Assembly: GCA_002350525.1 (NCBI GenBank)
Contig: DEFA01000002.1
Coordinates: 96,669 to 160,668, forward strand
Length of the DNA stretch: 64,000 nucleotides
Reading direction: 5' to 3'
Source of the DNA: Lachnospiraceae bacterium UBA2864
Lineage (GTDB): Bacteria; Bacillota; Clostridia; Lachnospirales; Lachnospiraceae
Part shown: positions 37,749 through 46,191 of the stretch, in pieces
Numbering within the stretch: the stretch's first letter is position 1
Layout: each line of letters starts with the position of its first letter
Notes under the pieces: generated by a model
Seen by the model: only the letters and a program-made list of their open reading frames with translations
Databases searched by the model: none
Told to the model about the DNA's origin: nothing
Program-made: the position numbers and the translations under genes

Positions 37749-37789
37749 TTGAACTATAAGGGTTATAGTTTAAGTGTCGCTGTTTTTTT
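37741..37789 (+). terminator. Leader terminator (riboswitch expression platform)
   Basis: A 19-bp stem with one mismatch and one G-U pair (37741-37759 with 37763-37781), a 3-base GGG loop and seven T (37783-37789). Its 5' arm contains the conserved AGCGAGAC of the aptamer, so aptamer and terminator are mutually exclusive. Confidence 0.85.
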
Positions 37790-37828
37790 ATGCAAATCTC
37801 AGAAATTGCAGGAAAGGAGGGATGGAAG

Positions 37829-38860
37829 ATGAATATGGACGCGAGAAGCATAAACGGTAATGGGGCAGGCTTATATGAAGGAATGGAAAAGCTTTCCTCT
37901 ATGCGTTCAAGAACGATGACAGGTTCAATATTTGTAGGTGCAGGATTGGTAATCGGTTTTTGCGGATATGTATTTACTCAGTCTGTCCCACTCATCATTT
38001 TTGGAATTCTAAGTGGAGTAATCGGAGTACTTTTTATAACGAGCGTATCCAAAAAATATAAAGAAACCTACAAGAGAATATTTGTGGAAGGACCACTGAA
38101 CAGGAATTTCCAACATGTTATATATGATTGGAAATCGGGTTTTACCAAAGAAGCGGTAAGAAGTTTCGGACTTACGGCAATCGGAAACAGATTTCGTTCT
38201 GAAGATTATATAAGAGCCGTATTCGACGGAGTTCCGTTCGAAATGTCCGATGTAACCGTACAGGATGTACGAAGCACAGGTAGATCGACATACACGGTTA
38301 CCTACTTCAAAGGAAGAATGCTGGTATTCGATTTTCCGGACAAGGCGGTCGGATCGGTTCAGGTATTTACCGATAACTTTAAATATCGGGGAAGACCTTT
38401 CGGTAATATGAAGCCGCAGAAAGTTGAGATGGAGGGAGTTAACTTCAACAGGAGATTTGATGTTATGGCACTTTCCCCGCACGACGCTTTCTACCTGCTG
38501 ACCCCGCAATTTATGGAAAAGCTGGATTATCTGGCATCAAATTATGTCAGCATTGGAATTCATTTTTGCGGAAACAAAGTTTTTGTCGGATTCAATGAGC
38601 CGTACAACAATGCATTTGATGCAAAGAGTATGATGAACAAGATATCGTATCCTGAGGAGATTGAGAAAACAGAGAAAGAGCTGAACGATATAAAGTTTAT
38701 CATTTCAATGATCCGCGAAATGCCGAAATTACAAAACACGGTGTCGCAGACACCGCAGCAGAACATAAATCCTGTTCCGGATATCAATAGGATACCGGAT
38801 GCAGGTCAGGCACAGAATATGGGACAGTATAACGCAAATGATTATTATACAGTAGTTTAA
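37829..38860 (+). CDS. DUF3137-like membrane protein
   Basis: A 343-residue protein. ATG 37829 is set by AAGGAGG 8 bases upstream. Two membrane helices (about residues 28-70) form a hairpin near the N-terminus. A conserved soluble domain follows (YKRIFVEGPLNRNFQHVIYD, then DYIRAVFDGVPFEMSDVTVQ), as in DUF3137 proteins. The last 90 residues contain a charged helix and a Gln/Asn/Pro-rich tail. DUF3137 genes commonly neighbour lemA, as here (33 bases apart), and their function is unknown. Expression would be gated by the riboswitch-like leader. Confidence 0.8.
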   Translation: MNMDARSINGNGAGLYEGMEKLSSMRSRTMTGSIFVGAGLVIGFCGYVFTQSVPLIIFGILSGVIGVLFITSVSKKYKETYKRIFVEGPLNRNFQHVIYDWKSGFTKEAVRSFGLTAIGNRFRSEDYIRAVFDGVPFEMSDVTVQDVRSTGRSTYTVTYFKGRMLVFDFPDKAVGSVQVFTDNFKYRGRPFGNMKPQKVEMEGVNFNRRFDVMALSPHDAFYLLTPQFMEKLDYLASNYVSIGIHFCGNKVFVGFNEPYNNAFDAKSMMNKISYPEEIEKTEKELNDIKFIISMIREMPKLQNTVSQTPQQNINPVPDINRIPDAGQAQNMGQYNANDYYTVV

Positions 38861-38893
38861 TTAATTGGTGATAGTTAAAAGGAGGAAATCACT

Positions 38894-39445
38894 ATGGGTG
38901 CATTAGGAATTGGTTTAATTGTTGTTTTAGGAATTGTATTTATTCTTTTTATCTGGTATTTTTCAACATTCAACGGAATCAGAACATCAGAGCTTAAGGT
39001 AACCGAAGCTCTTTCGGGAATCGATGTAGCTCTTACAAAGAGATTTGATGTTCTTACAAAGATGCTTGATACGGTTAAGGGTTATATGTCTTATGAGAAG
39101 CAGACGCTTACCGATATCGTAAGACTTCGCTCGGGAATGACAATGGGCGAGAGAATCGAAGCTAATAAGAACATGGATAATGTAAGACGTGATATCAACA
39201 TCTTAGCAGAGCAGTATCCGGAGCTCAGATCAAGCAACAATTTTGTAGAGCTTCAGAGAAGCATTGTAGATGTTGAAGAGCATCTTCAGGCAGCTCGTCG
39301 TCTGTACAATTCAAATGTAACAGACTATAACAGAAGGATCATCACATTCCCCAGCAACATCGTAGCAGGTATGATGGGAGCTACAAGAAAAGCTTACTTC
39401 GAAGCAGATGAAGCTAAGAGACAGGATGTTAAGATGACATTTTAA
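38894..39445 (+). CDS. lemA: LemA family protein
   Basis: A 183-residue protein with one N-terminal membrane helix (about residues 3-24) and a four-helix domain: FNGIRTSELKVTEALSGIDV, KRFDVLTKMLDTVKGY, then ARRLYNSNVTDYNRRIITFP. These are the family hallmarks, including the RxxYN segment. The helical domain is external or cytoplasmic depending on the model; LemA has no established enzymatic role and is linked to envelope homeostasis. AAAGGAGG precedes the ATG. It is the last gene of the DUF3137-lemA operon. Confidence 0.93.
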   Translation: MGALGIGLIVVLGIVFILFIWYFSTFNGIRTSELKVTEALSGIDVALTKRFDVLTKMLDTVKGYMSYEKQTLTDIVRLRSGMTMGERIEANKNMDNVRRDINILAEQYPELRSSNNFVELQRSIVDVEEHLQAARRLYNSNVTDYNRRIITFPSNIVAGMMGATRKAYFEADEAKRQDVKMTF

Positions 39446-39484
39446 TAAGCCAGATCAGTAGTAGTTTTTGGATAAAGCCAGAGC

Positions 39485-39533
39485 CGGCCCCGTATCAAAT
39501 GGATAACCAGATGGTACGGGGCCGGTGCTTTTA
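39485..39533 (+). terminator. Rho-independent terminator after lemA
   Basis: CCGGCCCCGTA (39485-39495) pairs perfectly with TACGGGGCCGG (39516-39526), followed by TGC and a run of T. Confidence 0.9.
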
Positions 39534-39585
39534 TGATTATTTTTTATGATTGCTTTTTAATGATTCTTTTGTTTGAGGCCTTGTC

Positions 39586-41598
39586 TTAGAAGAGGACTGC
39601 CTTAGCTGCGTCCGCATCTGCGAAAGGTCCCGGAATTGTACTGAGACCGCGGTTATTATCGAAGTAATCCTTATTAAAGATTATTTCGGAACCGTCAGGG
39701 TTTTCGAATCTCTGTTCCGGCTCGAAGGCTTTTCCGAGAATGTCGCTGTTTAGTATTCCGTTCTTAAAATCACCGAGAAGTGAATATACATTTGTATCCA
39801 GACTGTACTTGCCGTCCTTCTCCACAACATCGACTGTTACGGTATTCTCTGTATCTATAAGGGCTTCTTTCTCATGCTTACATACATCTGCTCCGTTGAA
39901 GTAAGCATTTCCCGAAAGCCATACAGGAAGATGACCGAAGTGATAGGTTGCAAGAGCACCCATATCAGGTTCTTCATCCATCTTGAAGTTAGCTATCCAC
40001 TCATCATAAGCCGGGAAGATATCGAAACAAGCCGTTCCGACAACGGAGTTATCAGGTGTGGCAGGATCTTTCTTATCTTCGATAACAGGGTATTTCTGTA
40101 TGAAGATGTTGTTGTAAATTCTGTCGTCTCCATGAAGGATGGTCATAAATCCGGCAACTTCTGTCCTGTGCCTGATGTGGTACGGTGTATAACGAGGCTC
40201 GCGCTGGTCGTTAACTATGCTGTCTACACCGGAGTTGATAAGACCGAACGATCCGGCGATAAGATTATGTACCACTGCAATTCCTTCACTAGGTATGATG
40301 ATCGATGCCTTGGAAAGAAGAATGTTGTTATCTATAAGTGTAGGTCCGTGACCTACCTCGATGAATACGTCGTTGCTGAACATTGCGCCCTTTGCAGGTT
40401 CGCAGTAGTCAGGACGGTAATTGTCATGCATAAGATTCTGCGTAACTCTAGCCCCCTGTGCTTCCCAGTCAAGCCATACGCCCATGATACAGTTATGGAT
40501 ATGATTTCTTCTGATGGTTACATCTATTGCGGCATGAAGCTTGATTCCGGCTGTCTCGGCACCGCCCAGCTGCTGTGAGTTACATACATGATGGATGTGG
40601 CAGTCTTCAATGGTTGAGAATACTCCGCCCATTCTTCCGACGATACCTGTCTGCTCGCAGTGATGAACATGACATCTTCTGATGATGTGGCTGCCGACCT
40701 TCTCTTTGAGCCATCCGTGATACTGGCCGCGGCATACTGCGTCACGCTCCATTTGTGTAGGACTCTTAACGTGCTTTGTATAGAAGTACATATCATTTTC
40801 AGGATCACGGTACTTGCCGAGAGAGATACCGCAGCATCTGCTGTTTGAAACTTCGCAGTCTTCGATGATCCAGCCCTTGCTCCAGTGCGGTCCGATGAGA
40901 CCGTCCTGATAAGCAGCAGGAGGAGCCCAGGTTGTTGCTCCCTTTGTGATAACAAATCCGCTGACGGTGATATAATTAACGCCGTTCTTATCAGGCATGA
41001 AAATGTTACGGCGTACGCTTATCTCAACCTTCTCCTTATTAGGATCGAAGTCACGGAAGTTTGCGTAAAGAACGGTTGTATCGCCGTCCTGCTCAGTGAA
41101 CCACTTATATTTTGACTCTTCCTGATTCCATGCACATGGATCTGCTTCTCCTGCTATGCATTCTTCAAGAGATACTGTTTCATACATCATGAGATCGTTA
41201 AGGAATACCGCACCTGTATGGCGGACCGTAGGTGCAAAATACCAATCGCCGCATACATAGGTTGTATAAGGATTGTAGGCTCCGAAGATGCCGTTATCCA
41301 CACGGGCTGTCCAAACATTTCCCTCATACTTTGTCCATCCGGTAAGTTCTTCGGCACCGGTGATCACAGCGCCCAGAGGCTTCTGTGAACGATATACGAT
41401 AGGTGCATCTTCGGTACCCGCATTTTCAGGACATACATATTCTCTGTATATTCCGGGTGCGACTATTACTTCGTCTCCCGGAAGTGCGATGGCCGCTGCA
41501 TCGTTAATAAACTTGAACGGTTTGTCCTTGCTTCCGTTACCGCCCCTTGCTGCGGAAGCATCAACGTAGTATACATTATTAGTTTTCTTGCCTGACAT
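39586..41598 (-). CDS. GH120-like beta-xylosidase (right-handed beta-helix)
   Basis: A 670-residue protein with a parallel beta-helix fold, beginning VYYVDASAARGGNGSKDKPF and showing repeated short coil motifs (IIRRCHVHHCEQTGIVGRMG). Two stretches match what I remember of the GH120 beta-xylosidase active site: D377 in GVWLDWEAQG as nucleophile and E414 in FIEVGHGP as acid/base. In the described Thermoanaerobacterium enzyme these residues are about 23 apart; here the gap is 37, so the loop after the first carries an insertion. There is no signal peptide, indicating action on imported xylo-oligosaccharides. AGGAGG is 6 bases before the ATG. A plain beta-helix lyase/epimerase is the alternative. 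Confidence 0.75.
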   Translation of the reverse strand: MSGKKTNNVYYVDASAARGGNGSKDKPFKFINDAAAIALPGDEVIVAPGIYREYVCPENAGTEDAPIVYRSQKPLGAVITGAEELTGWTKYEGNVWTARVDNGIFGAYNPYTTYVCGDWYFAPTVRHTGAVFLNDLMMYETVSLEECIAGEADPCAWNQEESKYKWFTEQDGDTTVLYANFRDFDPNKEKVEISVRRNIFMPDKNGVNYITVSGFVITKGATTWAPPAAYQDGLIGPHWSKGWIIEDCEVSNSRCCGISLGKYRDPENDMYFYTKHVKSPTQMERDAVCRGQYHGWLKEKVGSHIIRRCHVHHCEQTGIVGRMGGVFSTIEDCHIHHVCNSQQLGGAETAGIKLHAAIDVTIRRNHIHNCIMGVWLDWEAQGARVTQNLMHDNYRPDYCEPAKGAMFSNDVFIEVGHGPTLIDNNILLSKASIIIPSEGIAVVHNLIAGSFGLINSGVDSIVNDQREPRYTPYHIRHRTEVAGFMTILHGDDRIYNNIFIQKYPVIEDKKDPATPDNSVVGTACFDIFPAYDEWIANFKMDEEPDMGALATYHFGHLPVWLSGNAYFNGADVCKHEKEALIDTENTVTVDVVEKDGKYSLDTNVYSLLGDFKNGILNSDILGKAFEPEQRFENPDGSEIIFNKDYFDNNRGLSTIPGPFADADAAKAVLF

Positions 41599-41725
41599 AT
41601 TACTCCTCCTGATTTAAAATATCTTTTTTCGTTCGGCACGGTCGACGCGCCGCACATACTTAAAGATAGTTTATCACAATTACAGGTAGAAGACTTCTTA
41701 ATATTTGTGATTTTGTTATCATTAT

Positions 41726-41754
41726 TTGTTGCCTGCGGGACAGTGGTTTATACT
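41726..41754 (+). promoter_or_regulatory. Candidate promoter for hflX
   Basis: TTGTTG (41726-41731), 17 bases, TATACT (41749-41754), 90 bases before the start codon. Confidence 0.45.
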
Positions 41755-41843
41755 ATGGGTTTATGGACATTTATACGTAGCCGATATAAGATATAAAATG
41801 TTATTATATGAGCAGTACCTAATAGAATTAAATGGAGATATAT

Positions 41844-43100
41844 ATGAACGAAAACGAAAAAACAGTGGAAAAGGTAATACTTGTCGGAACAGATACCTAC
41901 GAAGCACTGGATGAACTCCGTGAGCTGGCAGATACCGCAGGCGCCGAGACGGTGGCAACTCTGGTGCAACATATAGAAAGACCGAGTGTATCAACCTATC
42001 TCGGAAGCGGAAAGCTTGAGGAACTTGCAGCTTATATAGAGTCGACGGAGGCTACGGGAATTATCTGTGATGATGAACTGACTCCGGCACAGATGTCTAA
42101 TCTGGAAAGAATCCTTGATACGAAGATTATGGACAGGACCATGCTTATCTTAGATATCTTTGCTCAGCATGCCATTACATCTGAAGGAAAGATCCAGGTC
42201 GAACTGGCACAGCTGCAGTACAGACTCACAAGGCTTACGGGTAAGGGCCGCGCAATGTCACGACTCGGTGGCGGAATAGGTACGAGAGGTCCCGGAGAGA
42301 AGAAGCTGGAGCAGGATAGACGTGTCATAAGGACCAGAGTTTCTCAGCTTAAGCGGGAACTTGCGGATATAGTCAGTCACAGAGAGCTGACCCGAAAGAA
42401 ACGTGAGGGTAATTCCGTTCCGGTATTTGCAATAGTGGGTTATACAAATGTAGGTAAGTCGACACTTCTTAACAGGCTTACGGGTTCTGAGGTTTTGGCG
42501 GAGAACAAGCTCTTTGCCACCCTGGATACCACTACAAGAAGTCTCGAGTTGGAGGGAAAGCAGCAGGCACTTCTCACGGATACGGTAGGATTTATAAGAA
42601 AGCTTCCTCATAATCTGGTTGATGCCTTCAGAAGTACCCTTGAAGAGGCGAGATACGCAGACTATATAATTCATGTGGTTGACGCGTCGTCCGAAAGTGC
42701 AGAGGATGACATGAGAGTCGTATACGAGACCCTGGATATGCTTAAGATAGAGGGCAAGAAAGTTCTTACGGTATTTAACAAGATTGATAAGATTACTCCC
42801 GAAACCGGCATAGATGTGCGAGGATTGAAAGATACGAGAGCATATATGACCGTGAAGATGTCTGCAAAAACAGGAGAGGGAACAGAGGGCTTCCTGGAGG
42901 CGGTCACTGCTATGATCAGAGAAGACAGAAGACGTCTGGAGAAAGTGTTCAGCTACTCAGAAATGTCAGCAGTATCGGAGATAAGAGATAACGGACTTAT
43001 CATAAAAGAAGATTACAGGGATGACGGAATATATATTGAGGCAGATGTTCCCGCAAGACTGTATGGTAAGTATAACAAAATTTTGCCGGTAAACTATTAA
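41844..43100 (+). CDS. hflX: Ribosome-associated GTPase HflX
   Basis: A 418-residue GTPase. The N-terminal HflX domain shows STYLGSGKLEELAAYI and DELTPAQMSNLERIL; the linker contains SRLGGGIGTRGPGEKKLEQD. The G domain follows: G1 GYTNVGKST, G2 around FATLDTTTR, G3 DTVGFIRKLP, G4 NKID. HflX binds the 50S subunit and splits or rescues stalled ribosomes. The ATG at 41844 is preferred over 41832 because GGAG lies 7 bases before it. Tandem repeats and a promoter for the next gene begin immediately after the stop. Confidence 0.97.
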   Translation: MNENEKTVEKVILVGTDTYEALDELRELADTAGAETVATLVQHIERPSVSTYLGSGKLEELAAYIESTEATGIICDDELTPAQMSNLERILDTKIMDRTMLILDIFAQHAITSEGKIQVELAQLQYRLTRLTGKGRAMSRLGGGIGTRGPGEKKLEQDRRVIRTRVSQLKRELADIVSHRELTRKKREGNSVPVFAIVGYTNVGKSTLLNRLTGSEVLAENKLFATLDTTTRSLELEGKQQALLTDTVGFIRKLPHNLVDAFRSTLEEARYADYIIHVVDASSESAEDDMRVVYETLDMLKIEGKKVLTVFNKIDKITPETGIDVRGLKDTRAYMTVKMSAKTGEGTEGFLEAVTAMIREDRRRLEKVFSYSEMSAVSEIRDNGLIIKEDYRDDGIYIEADVPARLYGKYNKILPVNY

Positions 43101-43177
43101 TATCCGATAAGACCATGGGTTTTACTTTCCGATAAGGCTATAGGGTTGTAATATCCGATTAGTCACGAGAGTTTGAC
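43101..43177 (+). repeat. Three imperfect 25-26-bp tandem repeats upstream of a promoter
   Basis: Units start TATCCGATAAG (43101), TTTCCGATAAG (43126) and TATCCGATTAG (43152), each ending in a GGGTTT/AGGGTT/AGTTT-like part. A degenerate fourth (TTCGGTAAG) lies at 43182. The third unit runs into the -35 box at 43173. This looks like a row of regulator-binding sites. Confidence 0.6.
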
Positions 43178-43201
43178 ATCCTTCGGTAAGGTTGATATAA
43201 T
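43173..43201 (+). promoter_or_regulatory. Perfect consensus promoter for the VanZ-RDD gene
   Basis: TTGACA (43173-43178), 17 bases, TATAAT (43196-43201). Transcription would begin near 43208, leaving a leader of under 20 bases before the ATG at 43225, including the GGAGG. Confidence 0.85.
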
Positions 43202-43224
43202 TCGCCTTTGTGGAGGAATTGAAA

Positions 43225-44406
43225 ATGTTAAAATACCTGAGTTCATATTTACAGCCTATAGTCGTAGCATGTGCGTTCTTTCCAGCGATAGCCGCTCTTT
43301 TTACATTGCCGTTTGTTATCAGGCATTACAGAAAGTACGGCGGAATCGCTGTTATGAGGACCATAGTGGTTTACTCATTCATATTGTATTGTATGTGTGC
43401 GTTTCTGCTTACGGTACTCCCGCTTCCGTCAAGAGAGGCGGTTATGGCAATGCCGGATCACCCGATCAGATGGATTCCGGGATATGACTGGTATGTCGGA
43501 ATGAAGAAAATCGGATTTAATTCAGATAATCTTACCAGTCTTGGGCTTTGGAAGAAGTTCTTCACATCAAGTGATTTCTTCCAGATACTTTTTAATATAG
43601 TTATGACGGTTCCGCTCGGTTTATATCTGAGATACTATTTCAGATTTACACTCAGGGAGACAATCCTTGCCGGATTCTGTGCAAGCCTTTTCTTCGAGGT
43701 AACACAGTATACGGCACTTTACGGATATTATCCGAAGCCATACCGATACACGGAGGTGGATGATCTCATCAACAACACGCTGGGTGCGGTCATTGGTTAT
43801 GCGGTACAACCTCTAATATGCAAGATACTGCCGACGAGAGATGAGATTGACAGGATTTCTTATAAGAAGGGAGAACGTGTAACTATTCTGCGAAGATTAT
43901 TTGCTTTTGTAATAGATCTGGTTTTATGCAATATTGTTTTTGCGGTTGTTGAGATATTTGCTCCTGTCAGTGTGGTGAACGTGCTTGTTACTTTATTTAT
44001 ATGGTGGCTTACAATGATCGCTTACTTTGGAATCTTTCCATGTATAACCAGGGGAAGGACCCCGGGACAGATGATCCTTAAACTAAAAACCGTTGATGAA
44101 AACGGCGGAAAGCCTCGACTGAAACAGATAATAAGAAGAAATGCACTGCTTTACGGTCTGGAATTTTTCCTGCTGTATCTTTCGGGATGTATGCTTGCAT
44201 GCTTTATAGTAGTAGCATTTATGGCTGATAATTCCATGCCGGTAATAATGATCACTGCTGCAATCTGTATGGTCCCTGTTGTAGCCCTAAGTATTTTTAT
44301 CCTCGTATGCGAGAAGAAATGGAACAAGATGCCGCACAGTCACTTCAGTCATACCGATGAAGTGTCTTACGGGATCGGAAGCACGGAGACAGTACATAAT
44401 GGGTAA
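43225..44406 (+). CDS. VanZ-domain and RDD-domain membrane protein
   Basis: A 393-residue membrane protein with two parts. The N-terminal part (about residues 1-205) has five helices and the VanZ-like stretches FNIVMTVPLGLYLRYYFRFT and FFEVTQYTALYG, with the DDLINNTLGAVIGY motif. The C-terminal part (about 215-375) is an RDD domain, seen in RRLFAFVIDLVL and FPCITRGRTPGQMILKLK. VanZ proteins confer low-level teicoplanin resistance in enterococci; RDD proteins are poorly understood, some transport ions. ATG 43225 is 8 bases after GGAGG. It has its own promoter and repeats. Confidence 0.85.
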   Translation: MLKYLSSYLQPIVVACAFFPAIAALFTLPFVIRHYRKYGGIAVMRTIVVYSFILYCMCAFLLTVLPLPSREAVMAMPDHPIRWIPGYDWYVGMKKIGFNSDNLTSLGLWKKFFTSSDFFQILFNIVMTVPLGLYLRYYFRFTLRETILAGFCASLFFEVTQYTALYGYYPKPYRYTEVDDLINNTLGAVIGYAVQPLICKILPTRDEIDRISYKKGERVTILRRLFAFVIDLVLCNIVFAVVEIFAPVSVVNVLVTLFIWWLTMIAYFGIFPCITRGRTPGQMILKLKTVDENGGKPRLKQIIRRNALLYGLEFFLLYLSGCMLACFIVVAFMADNSMPVIMITAAICMVPVVALSIFILVCEKKWNKMPHSHFSHTDEVSYGIGSTETVHNG

Positions 44407-44436
44407 AAGCATAGCGTTAAATGAATAAAAAAGTCC

Positions 44437-44465
44437 TTGACGAAGGCTTATACCTTTGATATCAT
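44437..44465 (+). promoter_or_regulatory. Promoter of the rpsT leader
   Basis: TTGACG (44437-44442), 17 bases, TATCAT (44460-44465). It would give a 5' untranslated region of about 190 bases before rpsT. Confidence 0.65.
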
Positions 44466-44471
44466 ATCTGT

Positions 44472-44660
44472 TGCGCTTGGTATTCGCGGCTGGATGCTGA
44501 GCAGAATGATTTCGCATGCCCGGTTGGCAGATGATTTATTCCGTCACTGCCGATAAATCCGAACGTGTCTTGGCTAAACGGAATCGAAGGAACAGTTCTT
44601 GGGTATACGTATACCCGGGAGAAATATTTCGATAATGGATAATTCCGGAGGTAAAGAACA
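44472..44660 (+). promoter_or_regulatory. Long structured 5' leader of rpsT
   Basis: About 190 untranslated bases. TTGGCAG (44524-44530) can pair with CTGCCGA (44547-44553). ATTCCGT (44538-44544), inside that loop, can instead pair with ACGGAAT (44578-44584). GGGTATACGTATACCC (44601-44616) is a perfect hairpin 30 bases upstream of the GGAGG. This suggests autoregulation by S20, but I cannot assign a known leader family. Confidence 0.55.
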
Positions 44661-44924
44661 GTGGCTAATATCAAGTCAGCTAAGAAGAGAATTCTTGTAA
44701 GCAAGAAGAAGGAAATGAGAAACAAGGCTATCAAGTCTAAGGTTAAGACACTCGTAAAGAAGGTTGAGGCAGCTATCGCAGAGAACGATAAGGTAGCAGC
44801 TGAGGAAGCACTTCTTGTTGCAACATCAGAGATCAGCAAGGCAGCTTCTAAGGGTATCTACCACAAGAATACAGCTTCTAGAAAGATTTCAAGACTTACA
44901 CTTGCTGTAAACAAGATTGCTTAA
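44661..44924 (+). CDS. rpsT: 30S ribosomal protein S20
   Basis: An 87-residue basic, helical protein of standard length: MANIKSAKKRILVSKKKE at the start, and the conserved ending KGIYHKNTASRKISRLTLAV. It binds 16S rRNA early in 30S assembly. The start codon is GTG, with GGAGG 9 bases upstream; a non-ATG start is often seen where S20 represses its own translation. It has its own promoter and leader and ends at a strong terminator. Confidence 0.98.
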   Translation: MANIKSAKKRILVSKKKEMRNKAIKSKVKTLVKKVEAAIAENDKVAAEEALLVATSEISKAASKGIYHKNTASRKISRLTLAVNKIA

Positions 44925-44946
44925 TAGTGTTTGAAATTCATAACAT

Positions 44947-44992
44947 AAAAAAACGGAGAGTAGCGAGTAAGCTTCTCTCCGTTTTTTATGTT
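44947..44992. terminator. Bidirectional terminator between rpsT and holA
   Basis: ACGGAGAG (44953-44960) pairs with CTCTCCGT (44975-44982), flanked by A-runs on the left and T-runs on the right, so it works for both convergent genes. Confidence 0.92.
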
Positions 44993-44998
44993 ATTTTA

Positions 44999-46021
44999 TT
45001 ATAGCAGGCTTATGATAAGCTTCTCAACGGAATTGGTGTCGGAAAGCTGTCCGCTCTTAACCGCGTAATCGGCGGCCTGGCATAATTCGGATTTTTTAAG
45101 CAGAGCCTTGGTGGATTCACCGTTTAACTGCGGAAGATATTTCTTTAAGGCAAAAGGCTTGATTCCTACAAGCATGGCCTTGTCTCTGGCAGGCAGAGCC
45201 TTGTCTCTTCCGTTCTGTATAAAAGAAAGTTGTGCCAGAATACGGAAGTGCCTGGATATCATGGATATTATATACATGGGAGACGCTTTCAATGCGACCA
45301 GGTCATTATAGCGGCTGATAGCCGACTTCTCGTCGTGACGGCCGATAGCATCACACATTTCAAATATCTTATCTTCAATCTTACCGCTGCATAAAAGAGA
45401 TATATCATCCAGAGTAACAGTACCTTTTTCCATGGCATAAGAACGGATTTTTTCCAGTTCGTTGGAAAGATTCAGCATGTTATCACCTGCTGTAAGTATC
45501 AGCTCTTCGGGAACACCGCGCTGTATCTGAAGATTATCTTCGGAGAAACGGGAGATGATCCATTTTGCGAGAGTAGCTTCGTCGGGTGTCTCAAACTCAA
45601 GTACTGTACCGAGTTTTTGAACCGCCTTATAGGTGGAAGTTCTCTTATCTATATTCATCTCATAAAAGATCACAATGTTCTGTTCACCGACTGTTTCGAG
45701 AGCCTCTTTCAGCTTATCGTTCGAGGATGAGAAGTAACCGCTGTCCTCTACTACGGTAAGACGATATTCATCAAAAAAGGGAAGAGTTACCATGTCGGAA
45801 CAGATAGTGTTGATGTCGCATTTTTCGGACACAAACCGGGTATAGCTCATAGAGTTTTCTCTGTCGGGAATAACCGCATTTACGAGGTTGTTCATACACT
45901 GACGAGCAAGATACTGTTCGCTTCCGCAGAAAAGATATATCCTGCTGAAGGAGCGGTTTGCGATATGCTCTTTAACTATGCTCATCGGATTTTCGGTTTT
46001 TTTGTTTTCAGTGGGAGCCAT
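44999..46021 (-). CDS. holA: DNA polymerase III delta subunit
   Basis: A 340-residue protein with the order expected for HolA: FSRIYLFCGSEQYLARQCMN near the N-terminus, a degenerate AAA+ domain, the LSNELEKIRSYAMEKGTVTL helix region, DISLLCSGKIEDKIFEMCDA, and a C-terminal helical collar ending VKSGQLSDTNSVEKLIISLL. Delta opens the beta sliding clamp during clamp loading. AGGAG is 8 bases before the ATG. Convergent with rpsT, a neighbour pairing common in Firmicutes. Confidence 0.95.
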   Translation of the reverse strand: MAPTENKKTENPMSIVKEHIANRSFSRIYLFCGSEQYLARQCMNNLVNAVIPDRENSMSYTRFVSEKCDINTICSDMVTLPFFDEYRLTVVEDSGYFSSSNDKLKEALETVGEQNIVIFYEMNIDKRTSTYKAVQKLGTVLEFETPDEATLAKWIISRFSEDNLQIQRGVPEELILTAGDNMLNLSNELEKIRSYAMEKGTVTLDDISLLCSGKIEDKIFEMCDAIGRHDEKSAISRYNDLVALKASPMYIISMISRHFRILAQLSFIQNGRDKALPARDKAMLVGIKPFALKKYLPQLNGESTKALLKKSELCQAADYAVKSGQLSDTNSVEKLIISLL

Positions 46022-46191
46022 AGGTATCTCCTGTCATGGTATTTACCGCCTGAAACCTTGACGGATAAGTAATAGTATAATGAATTATACAGTTTCAATC
46101 AATGGTAAATTATGGTATCATAACTATATCTGTTGTTGACAGGATTTACCATAGGAGAGAGGATTTCCGGGGTAAAGAAGGAGGGGTACAA

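Noticed and set aside
41635..41651. GC-rich, partly symmetric stretch around GTCGAC upstream of the GH120 gene, resembling a LacI-type operator.
   Set aside because: Only 5 of 8 positions pair about the centre, too imperfect to call an operator without comparison.
46074..46079. TATAAT upstream of glgB and holA as a promoter -10 box.
   Set aside because: The only good -35 candidate (TTGACG) is 12 bases away, too close; no convincing pair on either strand.
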